Source of the DNA: Euphorbia lathyris
Lineage: Eukaryota > Streptophyta > Magnoliopsida > Malpighiales > Euphorbiaceae
Reading direction: 5' to 3'
NCBI RefSeq assembly: GCF_963576675.1
Contig: NC_088918.1
Coordinates: forward strand, 38,535,501-38,599,500
DNA length: 64,000 nt
Part shown: piece by piece, positions 23,401 through 35,355 of the stretch
Layout of the letters: each line of letters starts with the position of its first letter
Position numbering within the stretch: the stretch's first letter is position 1
The notes under the pieces: model-generated
Database searches by the model: none
The model's input: the letters and a program-made list of their open reading frames with translations, nothing else
Told to the model about the DNA's origin: nothing
Translations under genes and position numbers: made by a program

Positions 23401-26400
23401 CTCGCGGACTGTCGATTCTGAAGTGAATAAGGACTTATAGAACTCTAGTGCCAAGGATTTTATCTGGTCTTCCTCATGATGCCAGTTCCTATGGTCATCT
23501 TTGATTGCCTCAATTTTATTATGTTGTCTCCTGATGATGGTAGAAAGATGGAAATACCTAGAATTCCTGTCCCATTGGGTAATCCAGTTCTTCCTTGATT
23601 TTTGGAACCAAAGGAGCTCCTCCTGGCGCAACACATTTTGGAGTTCATTTTGAAGAACGTTGAAAGTTCTTTGTAGATACCCATTAGATTGCATATCTAA
23701 TATCTTCTGCATCCATTCAATTTGATTTAACAACGAGTTTTTCTTGGTGAGGATATGGCCAAACACCTTCCTATTCCACATATTGACTTCTTTGTTGAAG
23801 TTTTCTGCAGCTGCTACAGTGTTTGAGGCTGGTTTCCAATAGGAGGAGACGAAGCTAGCAAACATCGGATGCGTTTCCCATGCTACCATATAATGAAAAG
23901 GTTTGATTCCCAAGCACTTATTTTCACTAGATAGGCGAAGGAGAAGCGGGTTGTGGCTAGAGTGTCTGAACGGGAGGGTGATTATGGAAGCGTTTGGATA
24001 TGAGAGCCTAGCTTGCTCATTTCCATAATCCTTGTCTAACCGAACGAAAGTGTGGTCCCTTTTCTAGGTGAATTTGTGACCAGAAGATCCCAAGTCAAAA
24101 ATTCTGCAAGCATTCATTTCTTTTTTATGGTTCAGGCATCACTAGAAGTAGTGTCTCCCCCTCTTTTTTGGTCTGTAATTGAGGCAATGTCATTGAAGTC
24201 TCCCATTAGGAACCAGGGCATTGTCATGGCCTCGCCAATAGAAGACAATTCCTCCCATAGTGTCTTCCTGAGTGACGCAATGGGTGAGCCGTAAACAATT
24301 ATGATTTGAAATTGTTCAATTCCCTCTTTCTTAATTGAGCAATGAATAAACTATGGATGGGTGATCAAAGCCTCTAACTCAATCTCCATCGGATTCCAGA
24401 AGACCCAAATCCCACCAGAACGACCTTAAGCAACTGTTCTGGTACAATTCCACTTGTGAAATCTAATGATTCTATCAGCTGTAGCATCACTGAATTTTGT
24501 TTCTAACATAGCAAAGCAGGCAGGTTTGAACTGCCTCAATAAATCAGATATATAGAGGCGGGTCGACTTATTCCTCGCTCCGCAGACGTTCGAGGTTAAA
24601 AAATCATAAAAGTATTACAGACAAGAGACTGCTTACCTATGTTGAGGCCTTGTTACCTCCTCCTTCCAGGCGGGATATACTCCCCCCTGAAGCTCGTCTT
24701 GACATTTTATCATCCAACTTCTTAATCGACTTTTGAGACAGGAAATTGGTCCTTGAGTTATTCCTGTTTTGCCATTAGCTGACTTTGCTGCATCAGAGAT
24801 CGTTTGGTTGAGTGGGGGGTCTCCTAGAAAATCTTCATTCCCAGCCTCTCCTATGGGAATTCTTGTAGATGAGCCAGTCTTGAGAGCATCAAGAGGGGGG
24901 ATCGAATTCCCTTTCAAAGCCATTGATTTTGGAGAATCCGGAATCTTTATATCTTCTGCCACTTGAATCAATTTCGAAGGATCTACCACTTGAATTGTTT
25001 GGAGATTAACTCCCTCTTGGATTCGAGCTAACAACTCAAAACGAGAGCCTTTGCCATGATTTCCCATCGGTGAATTGAAATTCTGTGTCTTTGGGGGGGG
25101 GGGGGGGGCGTGATTGGTGCAATTTCCTGTTTCATGCATCATATTGGTATGGGACTGTTTTACATTTGGGTCCTGAGTTGTTATGGGTAATTTTTGGGCT
25201 TGGGTTATGGAATGGTTTGTTTGGGTGTCAATGGGTAAAGGTTTAACTAAGTGAGGTGGCACTTGGGTTTTACTAGCATGGACCAGCCCTTTGTTTGTGT
25301 CTCCTGTCAAATTGAATAAAACCATGGCCCTCTCATTTAATGTTTTGTCCCTATTCATATCTTTTGGCATACCAATATGTGTAGCTGATGACTGCGTAGG
25401 GGAGGCAATTGCATGTCTTATTGGGACAAGGTCTGAAACATCATTAATATTATTTGTTTTTTTTTCTGACCTTCATTCTCCTCCTTGCACTTATTTCCTA
25501 TTCTACCGTTTCTCTAACCTCTCTGCCGGTGAACGACCATCCAGGGACCGTAGTCTTCCAACACTTCTTCACGTGCTTCAGAACTTTGGTTCATTCTCGT
25601 GCTATTAACCGACTTAGCCTCCTTTGATTCTCCTGCTTCATGACTTGGACGATATTGCTCCATATTATGCCCATAGAGACCGCATGAGAAACAGATGTTG
25701 TGGAGTCCTTCGTATTCCACATGGTATACTCACCTTCTCATTTTATATTTAGAAACGAGTGGCTTAGTTAGATCAAGTTCTATGCAAACCCGAGCGTATT
25801 TGCCTCGGAGTCCGGCTGAGGAGTTTTTGTTAACATGTTTAGCAGTGCCAACCAAGTTCCTATATTTCAAAAGGGATGCAGTGCTGTAGTATTCAATGGG
25901 CAATCCTGGGAATCTGACCCAAGCTAGAATCCTTGCAATATGGTTATCTGTAGGATCAAAATTTGGTTCCTAAGGCCTTATTGTGATCACGTGGTCAGCC
26001 ACTATCCATAGACCTCCAGAGAAAGCTAAGTCGTAGTCTTCGTCCGTGGTAAGGTTGGCTAGATAAAAATCATGACTCAGGTCTACCAAGGTGAGTACTC
26101 CACTTTTCTGCCAAAAGGATTACAGCCTGTTGAACATATAATTATAGCTGACTGTCCACCCTAATACTTTTATAATTAGAGTTCTCTTCCAAGGTTGCCA
26201 AAGTAGGCATTTTTCTCTTGCTGAGAACCTGATCAGTGGGCATTTCTCATCTTCATCATCATCATCTTCTTCTTCTTCACTGTTAGAGCATGGTTCATGC
26301 CTAAATTGTGAGCTGTTGTTGTTTTCCTTAGCTGTGTATTCTCCTTCTTCCATTGTCGTATCTTCCGTATCAAATCGCCCAAAAGAGTGTTTGTTTCCAT

Positions 26401-26580
26401 GAGGCTACTTTTTTCCTAAAGGGAGATCCCTTTGGTTCAGCTTCTATGATAGATCTTGATTCCGGTTTCCCTTCCGAGCCTTTAAACTTCTTGTTGCTTC
26501 TCTCTTGTTTGTCTTTTTCTTTTGTTGTTAGCTCATGCAGCTTCTCCGGTGGACTTCCTATGTTGCTGCTATATCCAGCT
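20442..26580 (-). mobile_element. Decayed L1-type LINE with RNase H, inserted in MULE-like element B
   Basis: A T-rich run at 20441-20452 is the poly(A) tail read on the opposite strand, so the element runs right to left. On the minus strand the order is ORF1 (DUF4283 then zinc knuckle), endonuclease, reverse transcriptase, zf-RVT, RNase H, as in plant L1 elements. Sequence of the host TIR element resumes at about 26585, which sets the 5' end to within about 15 bp. A clear target duplication is not visible, probably because of age. A 16-bp G run lies at 25093-25108. Confidence 0.85.
20533..24600 (-). pseudogene. LINE ORF2 pseudogene (endonuclease, reverse transcriptase, RNase H)
   Basis: Minus-strand pieces in family order. 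An endonuclease remnant (about 24600-23914) carries the words MLETKFSD and GDFNDI, with several stops. The first half of the reverse transcriptase (23913-22813) shows APGADGLPAIFFQKHW, PISLCNVVYKVVMKIISNRL and LDLEKAYDRLDW. The catalytic FFADDVLLF word is in the next piece (22641-22258). The thumb region follows at 22249-21974, then a zf-RVT domain (CIRCNRGAETLTHVLRDC, 21438-21085) and RNase H (KLNVDGSMYQGG, 21024-20533). Multiple frameshifts and stops make it inactive. Confidence 0.85.
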
Positions 26581-26594
26581 ATTACGGAAATCAT
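24633..26594 (-). pseudogene. LINE ORF1 pseudogene (DUF4283 / zinc knuckle)
   Basis: Minus-strand pieces 26594-26370, 26353-26120, 25720-25514 and 25370-24633. The second shows the DUF4283 start, KCPLIRFSAREK followed by PWKRTLIIKVLGWTV. The third holds a CCHC-like knuckle, ICFSCGLYGHNMEQY, in which the last Cys is replaced by Tyr. The fourth is a low-complexity Pro/Gln/Ser-rich tail. Frames change between pieces. ORF1 proteins of this class bind the LINE RNA. Confidence 0.75.
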
Positions 26595-27849
26595 TATCTA
26601 TCTAGACTATATATTTGTGACTTTTCTAAAATACCTCAAATCTTTCATCTCCCCCTTCATGTCTATCGTTTTATCTTCCCTTCTTGTCTATTGTTTCATC
26701 TTCCCCTTCTTTTATATTGTGCAAATCACCAAGAAATTCTTCATCATCTTGTCTCTTCTTGTTCTCGTTATCTCCCTGTTTTTGTGAAGACATGGTTTCG
26801 TCTCTTGGTTTCTTTCTTCTTATGCAAATCGAAAGCACCGTTATTCGATGTTCTTTGGCGTTTATCATATGTTTATTATCGATTTCAATGGCAAAAGCCG
26901 AAAATAAGCTAAGTATCTGTTGTTTCATCTTCTTCTCTTTTTTTTTCATAAAATAGCTTCACAAAATGAGTTTGCGTCACATTTTGCGATATCTGTGAAG
27001 AGAAATTCACCTGGAAAATGATGATTTTGCTTCGCAAAAAGCGAATCTGTGAAGCCTACGAAGCAAAATCATAATTTTTTAACTTGTTTTTTCTCTTCAC
27101 AGGCTTCGCAGATTCGTTTTCTGCGAAGCAAAATCATCATTTTTCAGGTGAATTTCTCCTTGCTGATTCGCTTTCTGCGAAGTAAAAATCATCCTTTTTT
27201 ACGTGTCTTTTTCTTCGCAGACTTTGCAGATGGTGAAGACCAAGACATCAATCACAGTGACGATGAGTGGGATGTGCTAGTTTATTTTGCTTCTGAACTT
27301 CCCCCCAAAGGCTATTAATTTTGTATGATGCTGCCGATTTTTCTTGCTTCTGTAAAACTTGGAAGCACTCCAATGTTATTATTATTGTTTAGGGTTTATG
27401 GTTTAGGTTATTGTTGCAATCTTGTTGTAGATTTTGATAATGTTATGATTTTAATATTATAATTATTGTTGCAATCTTTTATTGTTATGATTTTAATGGT
27501 ATATACCACTTCGCATTTTTCGCAAACTGCGAAGCTTGTGAAGGCAAATGCTACTTCAGTACATGATTTTGCTTCGCAGTTTGTGAAAATTGTGAAGTAA
27601 AAGTCATTATGCGAAGTAGTATTTACCTTCGCAGGCTTCATAGTTTGCGAAAAATTCAAAGTAAAATCATGTACTCAAGAAGGATTATCCTGGGAAAAAC
27701 GTATAAAATAATAAAAAATGGAGTGTCAAGTTAACAAGAAGAAAGATTTTATGTATATATGAGTCGATAATGAAAAATAGAGTACCAAGTTCGCAAACTA
27801 AGAAAGAATCAAAGAGAGAAAGAAGAAAGAGTAAGAAATTTCTAAGTGG

Positions 27850-27891
<42 letters not shown>
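27850..27891. repeat. (TA)n microsatellite
   Basis: About 42 bp of TA dinucleotides inside the right part of MULE-like element B. Confidence 0.95.
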
Positions 27892-27894
<3 letters not shown>

Positions 27895-28015
27895 GGACAT
27901 TTTGGAAAAGTCATAAATATATAGTCTAGATAGGTAATGGCTTGGGTAATTAGTCTAAATATGTAAATAGTATTTTATTTGATCCAATTTTGTAATTTTC
28001 CCTTTTAAGAATAAT

Positions 28016-28299
28016 GTATTCCTTTTATATAACTCATTCTAGGGTACACATAAATTACAATTAATATAGAGTCAAATTAATAAATTTACATTGTTTAACT
28101 AAAAAAAAATTCTCTCTCATATCATGATTGAGGCATAAGCTTTGAAATTTTCAAAAACACATAGACCAAAGACAAAAAAAAATTAATGTTTGGACCAAAT
28201 ACCTAAACTAAAAGTTCTTGAAAAGCTTAGAATGACTTATATTTGAGGAAAAAAAACTAATTTACTATAATGACTTATACAATGGAATGAAGGGAGTAT
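28016..28299. mobile_element. Stowaway-like MITE, copy 1 of a tandem pair
   Basis: Starts TATTCCTTTTATATAACTCA and ends in the near-inverse (...ACTTATACAATGGAATGAAGGGAGTA). It shares its whole interior, in the same orientation, with the copy that follows, for example ACAATTAATATAG, AGTCAAATTAATAAATTTA and AATGACTTATATTT. Ends at TA dinucleotides, as in Tc1/mariner MITEs. Non-coding. Confidence 0.75.
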
Positions 28300-28305
28300 A
28301 AGAAT

Positions 28306-28589
28306 TACTCTTTCCATTCAATTATATTATAAGTTATTCACACAAATTAAAAAATACAATTAATATAGTCAAATTAATAAATTTATATTAGTTAATTAAA
28401 AAAATTCTCTTTCATGTAATAGTTGGGTAACAAGTCTTGGAATATTAAAAAAACACAAGAATCAAGATAAAAATTTAATGTTTGGACAAAAAAACTAAAT
28501 TAAAAAATTCTTGGAAAACTAGAATGACTTATATTTAGGAAAAAAACTAACTTGCTAAAATGACTTATAAAAAAGGAATGGAAGGAGTA
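28306..28589. mobile_element. Stowaway-like MITE, copy 2 of a tandem pair
   Basis: Starts TACTCTTTCCATTCAATTAT and ends with the inverse (GGAATGGAAGGAGTA), giving terminal inverted repeats of about 20-30 bp. Same length and orientation as copy 1, with a 6-bp spacer between them. The two differ by many substitutions and small indels, so the tandem arrangement is not recent. Confidence 0.8.
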
Positions 28590-28837
28590 AAAATATAATT
28601 AATTTTACTAATAGTAATAAATTTATATCTATTCTTAAAATAAAAAGTGAATTTGTAAGTATATATATATTTATAAAAATATGTTAATGAGTATGGATTT
28701 GATCAAAATATTATGCGTAGTGCGTGTTTAATATCATGTAAGAAGGAGAGGGACGGGTACGGGAACATAATTACGGATAGGAGATTATGAAACAAAATAT
28801 TTTCTCTAAAAAATATTAGTTGTAAAACAGAGGAAGT

Positions 28838-30313
28838 TGTTAAGCCCAAAATATACCTAAAATATCATTAATATTTACATCGGTTTTGCTACGAATTTGT
28901 GCTGTTTATATCTATTTAGAGTACTTTTACGTCCGAATATGTTTCCTTCATGCAAGATACCTAAATATTTGGTAAAATCCAAATAGGAAGGAAAACAGGT
29001 AAAAAACGAAGGAAAAACCCTACGAAAAGAGTCAAAGACGAAGAAAATCAAACACATCGAAACGAAGACGGGAATAATCACCCGTGTCGCGACCGAGATT
29101 CCCTAATCTCGATCACGACACGCCTCTTTCCGGTCTTCCTCCCTTTCGTTCCGAAGGATAAAAATTGCTCCCCTAATCTCGGTAAAGATATAATTAATCT
29201 CGGTAAGATCAACAGCCTTTGCAGCACTACATTCACATGTTTAAAATCCAAGAAACACGTTCGTTCGGGTGGATAGAAACGTCTCTTCACAGCGGATACG
29301 ACTCTTCACAACGGACACGGCCTTTCAAACACGACTCTTCAACATCTATAAATAAAGAGTTGATTTCAGAGTTTCAGAGAGAGTTAGATTTTTAAGATTA
29401 GTGCAGAAGTTATGCAGAAACTCTGACTCAGAAATGAGTCAGAGATTAGATTTCAATTTTGTAAAAAGCAATCTGATGTACACAAATTGTTCTTAGATTA
29501 CTTACAAACACAGTAGCATTTAGATTTAGATTAAGATCTGTTCGAAGATTAGATTACATTTTGGTAGTAGAAGAACCATCTCTATTCCGAATATTCAGCG
29601 AGAAGATTAAGTAGCGGATTCGACCCCGGAGCCTGACAAACTCTAACGAGGATTGAGGAAAGGATTGACGACCCAGAACTCTCATGTCGTTTGAATACAT
29701 CCATGCTTTTTATTCTTTGTAAACTTGTATCAAATTCATACTTCATCTAATAAAGTTCATGCAATTCAATAATTTTTTATGTAGCACTTCTGTAAACGAT
29801 CGGAAATGAGTTCTGATGTTTTCATTAAAACGTAGTTAAATTCAAGATCTTTACAAGGAAACTTTGTTGAATACTTAGGCAAATTCATTCTTCGTGAATT
29901 AATTTGGTTATGGTAGCAATCTATCCCGACCGTAGGAAGATTGTTTGCGGTTCAAAGTCTTTTAATTGAAGGAGTTTACGTTATTACACTTTTGTAGTTT
30001 ATACAAAGTTTAAAGTTTTTTTCTTTGCTTAATGCAAACGAACACAATTATTCTCTTATTTTAAACACTAAACGTTTCTGTTTTGTAATTCCTATTCAAA
30101 ACAGAATTGATTTCTAACATTCTACATATTCTAGCCTAATTCTTATTCTATCAATCTCAAAACCAATTTCAAATAACGATTATCTATTTCTATAAACCTT
30201 AAGTCGTATTTAAATTACACTTAAATAAGTTTTCGTTAAAAACTGTTTCATGTGGGATCGATATCTTTTTATTACTACAAGCAAAACCGTGCACTTGCGG
30301 AAATCGCTCAACA
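28838..30313. mobile_element. Solo LTR (1476 bp) with perfect 5-bp target duplication
   Basis: Starts TGTTAAGC and ends GCTCAACA, nearly perfect inverted termini, and is flanked on both sides by GAAGT (28833-28837 and 30314-30318). A TATA-like TATAAATAAA lies at about 29346 and a polyadenylation-like AATAAAG at about 29750, giving a U3-R-U5 layout in plus orientation. No internal retrotransposon sequence or second LTR is present, so it is the product of LTR-LTR recombination. Family not determined; its length suits Ty3/gypsy. Confidence 0.85.
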
Positions 30314-30318
30314 GAAGT

Positions 30319-31472
30319 ATACATTATGGTACAAATTTGGGCATGTCAAAGTCTTCGTATGGGACAAAGACTTTCCTAAGTCATCGGTTAATTAATTGCT
30401 CAGTATCGAGAGGATTTTTCTCCATATATATTCCACCAACTCTTATTTCTAAGAATAGGTCCAAACATGAGTCATTACTCGTTAACCACTTCCGTGCTTT
30501 AAGATTCTATTGTGTATTGATATGGGAAATCTTGAGAAGGATCTCTTGAAGTAGGATTTGTAATCGCAATCTCCTGCAATGAGACATAAATGAGCTAAAG
30601 AAGGGGTTGGAAATCGACGATCTCACTTTAATGTCTAAGTTAACAAAGTTTGAGAGAATAAAGATAATGAATAAGAGAATTCTCGAGGGTTTTGTGACCA
30701 AATATCTTAGTTGCACATTTATTTTGTTCTACTTATAAGATGTTGAGGGCAATTTGGGAAGATGTTGATTTCTGTGTCGTAGCTAAAGCTACGAAAACGT
30801 GTAAGAATGTGAAAGACAGTATATCCTTTGGTGGGACCACTAGGATTTGGCATGTACCAACTGTAAAGTCGTGCATCTCGGGATGACAACTCTTTGGAAT
30901 TGACATGCTTTTCATATTGTTCTATGTGTTTGAGACAGTTATCTTCTATCATTACATTTGATCTAGACGTATTCATTAGTCCATATGACATGCTATTTTA
31001 TTCACTTGTTAATAGATTTCCTCTACTCTAGTCGGTCAAAGTTCTTTAAGGCATCAATCCAAATGTGCCAGTATATTGCAAACATCCTTTCCAATAAGTC
31101 TATACCACTTATAGGCCATTGTCATGTGTCACCAAGCATGTTGCCATTAGGAGGGAGTAGGAAGTGAAAAGTTTATTTTGCATTAAATAACTTCTTTAAT
31201 TGAGGTTTTCCGAGCATCATAGATGTGTAATGATGATATTGAAGCCGCCATTTTAATTTACTATGCTTATAAAAAGGAAGGCGTGCAGTTTATCCTTTTC
31301 CTCTCCGCTTTCTTATCTTTCTTATTGTCTAGAGTTCACTACTTTCCTTTAAGAGCTCCAGATTTTCCGAGTTTAAGTCTCCATTTTTTTTAATAAGAAC
31401 CTTTTATAATATGGTTCCGCCTTGTACAGTATTTGGTAAGGTGGCTGCGATTTTAAAATTGTGGATCTATTG
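30319..31472. other. Non-genic stretch, origin unclear
   Basis: Short open stretches on both strands (for example 30719-30991 minus) show no recognised domain. Probably decayed repeat DNA. It is interrupted by the RTE insertion on its right. Confidence 0.35.
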
Positions 31473-31490
31473 TGTTACTTGATCTTTATA

Positions 31491-34400
31491 CAACAACAAT
31501 AACAACAACAAAGCCTTAGTCCCGAAATGATTCGGGGTCGGCTAACATGAACCATCATATAAAACCGTGAAATCAAGTCGTGTCAGCGACACAAATTCGC
31601 TTCCTCCACTCCGTCCTATCCACTACCATATTTTCCTCAATTCCCAGTAAACTCATATCACTCTCGATCACCCTCCTCCAAGTTTGCTTAGGTCTTCCCC
31701 TACCCCTCACCACTACATCCCTTTGCCACTCTTCGGTTCTCCTAACCGGCGCATCAAGCGCTCTAGGTCTCACATGGCCAAACCACCTTAGTCGGTTTTC
31801 TCTCATTTTATTCTCAATAGATGTGACCCCTACTTTGTCCTAATTATTTCATTACTCACCCGATCCTTTCTCGTATGACCACACATCCATCTCAACATAC
31901 GCATCTCCGCCACCGACATCTTATGGATGTGGCAGTGTTTCACTGCCCAACACTCCGTACCATATAACAATGCTGGTCTAATTGCCGTCCGGTAGAATTT
32001 TCCCTTCAATCTATTAGGCATGTCGGGGTCACAAAGGAAACCCGTAGCACTTTTCCACTTCGACCAACCAGCTTTAATCCTATGAGCAACATCTCCATCT
32101 ACTTCTCCATCCGTTTGAATAATAGATCCTAAATACCGGAAGCAATCCGAGGCCTGAACAACTCTCCCATCTAGGGTGATTGTCCCTGCCACCCTACTCC
32201 TATGGCCGCTAAACTTACACTCCAAATATTTTATCTTACTTCGGCTCAACTTAAAGCCTCTAGATTCTAGAGTTTGTCTCCATAGTTCCAACTTCCTCTC
32301 CACTCCTCCTTTCATCTCATCAACCAACACAATATCATCTGCAAACAGCATGCACCATGGTATACCATCTTGGAGTGAACTTGTTAGTTCATCCATAACG
32401 ATGGCAAAAAGAAATGGGCTTAGTGCGGAACCTTGATGCACTCCAATCGTAATAGGGAACTCTTCAGTCTTCCCAACACTAGTACGTACACTCGTGCATG
32501 CTCCCTCATACATGTCCTTTATGATGTCAATATATTTCCGCAAAATGCCTTTCCTTATCAAGGCCCACCAAAGTACTTCCCTTGGTACCTTATCATATGC
32601 TTTCTCCAAGTCAATGAAAACCATATGCAAGTCTTTCTTCTTATTTCGATAGTGCTCCGTTAATTGTCTCATTAGATGGATGGCTTCCATAGTTGATCTT
32701 CCCGGTATAAAGCCAAACTGGTTTTCCGAGATCTTCACCATCCTCCTTAGCCTTTGTTCGATCACTCGCTCCCAAAGTTTCATAGTGTGACTCATTAATT
32801 TGATTCCCCGATAGTTGGCACAATCTTGAACATCGCCTTTGTTCTTGTACAAAGGGATTAAGATACTTTTCCTCCATTCTGATGGCATCTTATTGTTTCT
32901 CCAAATTTTGTTGAAGAACGTCGTCAACCATTCGATTCCTCTTTCTCCCAAACATCTCCAAATCTCAATAGGGTGCTTTCTTCAACTTCATCTTACTTAA
33001 TGTCATTTTGACTTCACCCTTTTGAATTCTCCGTAGGCATTCATGATTTATCATATCGTGATGGATACTTATATCTCCAACATCTTGTCTGCGATCTCTA
33101 TTAAATAAGTCATCAAAATAGGACCTCCATCGTTCCTTGATATCCTTATCTCCAACTAGGACTTTCTGGTCCACATCCTTCACACATTTAACTTTTCCGA
33201 GATCTCGCGTCTTCTTATCTCTCATCCGAGCAATTCTATATATGTCTTTTTCCCATTCTTTCGTATCCAATCTTGTATACAGATCCCGATTCACCTTTGC
33301 TCTAGCATCTCGTATGACCTTCTTTACTTCCCTTTTAGCCTCTTTGTATTTTTCATAGTTCTCGTCACTCCTACATTTCCCCAATATTTTATAGGATTCT
33401 CGCTTACTCTTTACTGCTTGTCGTACTTCTTCTGTCCACCAAGATGTGTCCTTACCCGGTGGCATGCTACCTTTAGATTCCCCTAGAACTTCCTTCGCTA
33501 CTTCCCTTATACTATGCTCCATCTTAGTCCATATCGAATCTATATCTAAATCCATATTACAAGTCCAAACATCTTTTTTGGTCATCTCACCCACAATTTT
33601 TTGTTGATTCTCCCCTTGCAATTTCCACCACTTAATCTTAGTCTCTACTTGTGGTGTTTGTTTTCTTATACATTTCCTACTTCGAAAATCAAGCACCACT
33701 ACTCTATGTTGGGTTGTCGTACTCTCACCAGGGATCACCTTACAATCAATATAACTCTTTCTCCAAGCACTCCTTACTAAGAAGAAGTCAATTTGGCTCG
33801 CATTACCGCCACTCCGATAAGTCACTAGGTGGGATGTTCTCTTCATAAACCATGTGTTCATGATACTCAAGTCATAGGCTGATGCGAATTCCAAAATATC
33901 ATTTCCTGCTTCATTCTTATCTCCAAAACCATACCCTCCATGAACACTCTCAAACCCATCTCGCCTAGAACCCACGTGTCCATTGAGATCACCCCAGTAC
34001 CATTTTTTCATCCCTAGGAACCTGATGCACCACTTCCTCTAGGTCCTCCCAAAAAGCTTGTCTGATAGAGACATCTAATCCTATTTGTGGCGCATATGCA
34101 CTAATGACATTCACAACCTCATCCCCTATCACTAGCTTAACACTCATAATTCTATCGCTCTTCCTAGACACCGCTACTACATCATCAATATACTCCCTAT
34201 CAATAAGAATACCTACTCCATTTCTACCCGTATCCTTTCCTGAGTACCAAAGCTTATAACCCCAAGGAGCTATCTCTCTAGCCTTGGCTCCAACCCACTT
34301 GGTTTCTTGTAGGCACATTATATTTATTCTCCTCCTCTTCATAACATCTACAATTTCATCTAATCTTCCTGTCAAAGAACATATGTTCCATGTCCCAAAG

Positions 34401-34737
34401 CGTAACCTACTACCCTTACCCCTACCCTTACCATTATCGTGGACTAGCTTATTTACCTGCAACCCTTGCATATTTGACACCACCCCCGGGTCCTGGGGTG
34501 GCGCGCCGCTTCGGGGCGACGACCTAGCAACCCTTTCACATTTATCACTACACCCGGGTCTAGGAAGTGCAGCGCGTCGCTGAGTAGGGAACGCCCCAAC
34601 GGTATTTATAGTATGGTTCATGTCATAAGATGTGGCTAAGTTTTACGCTGGCCGCCACAAACCTACCGCAACCCTCCTCCTTTGTCCAGGCTTGAGACCG
34701 GCTGTAAAGGCCACCAAGTGACCCTCACAGGCGGAGT
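31491..34737 (-). mobile_element. RTE-type LINE, copy 1
   Basis: A 3.25-kb element read right to left. It is bounded by a perfect 18-bp target duplication, TGTTACTTGATCTTTATA (31473-31490 and 34738-34755). The 3' end is a (CAA)n-type tail on the plus strand, that is (TTG)n, rather than poly(A), as in RTE-clade LINEs. The 5' end reads ACTCCGCCTGTGAGGGTCAC on the minus strand. Nearly identical to copy 2 at 51682-54938, which lies in the opposite orientation. Confidence 0.92.
31573..34621 (-). pseudogene. RTE endonuclease-reverse transcriptase pseudogene, copy 1
   Basis: An apurinic-type endonuclease (words [39 protein letters not shown]) is followed by a reverse transcriptase ([64 protein letters not shown]) and a C-terminal [12 protein letters not shown] region. 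Compared with copy 2 it has three breaks: a 2-nt loss near 33990 (endonuclease GGD site), a 17-nt loss near 32970 that removes the GPDG part of the reverse transcriptase, and a break at the TAG near 31830 that both copies share. It cannot be active. Confidence 0.9.
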
Positions 34738-35116
34738 TGTTACTTGATCTTTATACTTAAACAAAATAGTCCAAAAAATCGTGAGAAATCATCACTATAT
34801 TTAAAATAAAACTCTCTCTTATTAGTGCCTTTTGTCTTATATGATCCCTAACATTCAACATGAATTAATTCAAAAGGCTTTATTGGTTGTATTGAACTCG
34901 TAAAAAATGAATGTCTAACTTGCTTAGACATCAAACATACATTACAATCTAATATTTCATCCATATGACTAAAACAATGAATATGACTCATTTTTTCTCT
35001 TGACATGTGTCCAAATCTCCTATGTCATAAGTATACATTATCTTCAAATTTCTCTTGTATATATTAGGACTAAATTGTGGAATTATATGTGAATCAAAAG
35101 AAACAATATTTGATCC

Positions 35117-35321
35117 TGTTGGAAATATGCCATAGTTAATTTATTATGAGATAATGTTTTATTTAATTATTTTGAATTCAGGAGAAGTTATTTAGTTATT
35201 GCATAGATTAAGGAGAAGTTATGGAAGTCAGTTGTAACTGATGTCTGTATTTCTGTATAAATTTCCTGAAGTTCAATAGAAATATATATTGGTTCCAAAC
35301 TCTTAAATATTAAATACTACA
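35117..35321 (+). repeat. Left (5') LTR of copia element
   Basis: 205 bp, TGTTGG...TACTACA. It matches the right LTR except at two sites (CATAG versus CTTAG near 35132, ATATATA versus ATATATG near 35290). Confidence 0.95.
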
Positions 35322-35323
35322 AA

Positions 35324-35335
35324 TTGGTATCAGAG
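35324..35335 (+). promoter_or_regulatory. Primer-binding site, tRNA-iMet
   Basis: TGGTATCAGAGC, complementary to the 3' end of plant initiator tRNA-Met, starts 2 bp after the left LTR. It is the usual priming site of plant copia elements. Confidence 0.92.
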
Positions 35336-35355
35336 CAAATTATCTTGAGGGATCT

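Larger units (their letters stand above)
20384..28002. mobile_element. MULE-like TIR element B, split by a LINE
   Basis: The left arm (20384-20441) and the right arm (about 27895-28002) are inverted copies; shared words include AAATTATAAAATTGGATC and ATTTACATATTTAGACTAAT. The remaining left arm resumes at about 26585 (TATCTATCTAGACTATATAT) after a LINE insertion. The 9-bp flanks TTTTAATAT (20375-20383) and TTTTAAGAA (28003-28011) match at 7 of 9 positions. Arms and interior resemble element A at 8470-9975, including a similar stretch (8790-8960 versus 26790-26950) and TTCGCAG/CTGCGAAG words, so both belong to one family. It is the older of the two. Confidence 0.75.

Noticed and set aside
26353..26956. 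Plus-strand ORFs predicting membrane proteins
   Set aside because: They overlap the LINE 5' end and the interior of MULE-like element B; the hydrophobicity comes from T-rich transposon sequence.
30719..30991. Minus-strand 90-residue ORF
   Set aside because: It resembles decayed repeat sequence; no domain or exon context supports a gene.
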